DNA from: Prevotellaceae bacterium UBA2448 | GTDB lineage: Bacteria; Bacteroidota; Bacteroidia; Bacteroidales; Bacteroidaceae | Direction: 5' to 3' | Length of the DNA: 60,469 nucleotides | Assembly: GCA_002342585.1 (NCBI GenBank) | Contig: DDQG01000003.1 | Span: 12,461 to 72,929 of the forward strand | Part shown: piece by piece, positions 60,105 to 60,469 of the stretch | Layout of the letters: every line of letters begins with the position of its first letter | Position numbering within the stretch: the stretch's first letter is position 1 | Notes under the pieces: model-generated | Databases searched by the model: none | Seen by the model: only the letters and a program-made list of their open reading frames with translations | Told to the model about the DNA's origin: nothing | Translations under genes and position numbers: made by a program

Positions 60105-60212
60105 GTGCCCGGGCTGGTGTGGTTGATGTTTTTGCAAATTGTTAAAAAAGACGAAAGAGGGGCTGATACATCTAAAATGTTTTAACATCCTTTCGTTTTT
60201 TTTTTTGATTAT

Positions 60213-60220
60213 TAACTTTG
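60213..60220 (+). promoter_or_regulatory. -7 box for last gene
   Basis: TAACTTTG followed by CA lies 55 bases before the ATG at 60276. Confidence 0.65.
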
Positions 60221-60275
60221 CACTCGCAATTTTGCAAAGACATTTTTTTTAAACAATCAAAAACAAACAAAAAGT

Positions 60276-60469
60276 ATGAAGAAACATTTACTTAGTATTT
60301 TTGCCCTCATGCTCATGACAGCAGTGGGCGCAGTGGCGCAGACCGAGACGCTGCTGACCACAATTACAGCAACAGCCAAAGAGCAAGCCAGCTACAGTAC
60401 GGCGAATGTGGCAACCGTTTCATTCAGTTATACTGCAGGAGGGAGCTCAGCATACCTCGCTAACTGGGG
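60276..60469 (+). CDS. Secreted protein, N-terminal fragment (runs off the window)
   Basis: The visible 64 residues start with a signal peptide (MKKHLLSIFALMLMTAVGAVAQ) and continue with a Thr/Ser-rich segment (TITATAKEQASYST, VSFSYTAGGSSAYLANWG). This start is like that of large surface or T9SS-exported proteins of Prevotella. The rest of the gene is outside the window, so no function can be given. Confidence 0.8.
   Translation, partial: MKKHLLSIFALMLMTAVGAVAQTETLLTTITATAKEQASYSTANVATVSFSYTAGGSSAYLANW

Overview
The window looks like chromosome from a Bacteroidales bacterium, most likely a Prevotella-type gut or rumen organism. This is inferred from several things seen in the sequence. Many genes carry the Bacteroidetes -7 promoter element TAnnTTTG (TACTTTTG, TACCTTTG, TACATTTG, TAACTTTG), and Shine-Dalgarno sites are largely absent. 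Markers of the phylum are present: a PorQ-type type IX secretion protein, pyruvate phosphate dikinase, MeaB, a DUF5020 porin and a PGN_0703-like protein. Secreted plant-polysaccharide enzymes are numerous. No rRNA, tRNA, CRISPR array, intact insertion sequence or prophage was seen.

Layout. Positions 1-6 kb hold a secreted alpha/beta hydrolase, carB and a large MscS-type channel overlapping carB. 6-12 kb hold a GH29 fucosidase, a UbiA prenyltransferase overlapping a radical SAM gene, and a secreted six-hairpin glycosidase-like protein. 12-19.8 kb hold a purine-uptake pair (Tsx-like DUF5020 porin and AzgA/PbuG permease), a PHP phosphoesterase, a DUF2271 protein, a GH43 enzyme, msrA and a lipoprotein. 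19.8-26.8 kb hold comM/yifB, an outer-membrane barrel, a zinc peptidase, and an aminotransferase divergent from a PheC-like cyclohexadienyl dehydratase lipoprotein. 26.8-34 kb hold a TolC/HlyD/MFS efflux operon and ppdK. 34-42.6 kb hold a Sel1/DUF2007 pair, an acyl ligase-ACP-acyltransferase fusion, and the minus-strand run panB, meaB, porQ, cmk, ispH. 42.7-48 kb is the most accessory-like part: gene relics, a protein with two PD-(D/E)XK-type sites, an AT-rich stretch flanked by GTGACAATT iterons, and a Pif1-like helicase coupled to a GH105 gene. 49-58.7 kb hold purT, a small winged-helix gene, an exo-rhamnogalacturonan-lyase-like protein, fucO, dnaX and a COG2509 flavoprotein. 58.7-60 kb hold two antitoxin-type loci preceded by near-identical 107-bp promoter repeats; one locus seems to have lost its toxin, the other keeps a PIN toxin. 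The window ends inside a secreted protein gene.

The genes suggest a saccharolytic anaerobe. GH29, GH43, GH105 and the lyase would release fucose, arabinose/xylose and rhamnogalacturonan fragments, and FucO would dispose of lactaldehyde from fucose or rhamnose. No SusC/SusD pair is present, so these enzymes are scattered rather than a complete polysaccharide utilisation locus.

The least ordinary signal is a set of short repeat families (TTGATAA/TTGACAA, AAGATGG/AAGATGT, ACGAAA, TTATTGG, TTTAACC and a CTCCC/GGGAG palindrome). They fill many intergenic regions and also sit in frame inside at least four protein genes: radical SAM, six-hairpin glycosidase, comM and helicase. This is similar in principle to protein-coding palindromic elements of Rickettsia. 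The other leading candidates are the double PD-(D/E)XK protein and the duplicated promoter repeat driving the toxin-antitoxin loci. All family assignments are from reading the sequence; no database search was run.
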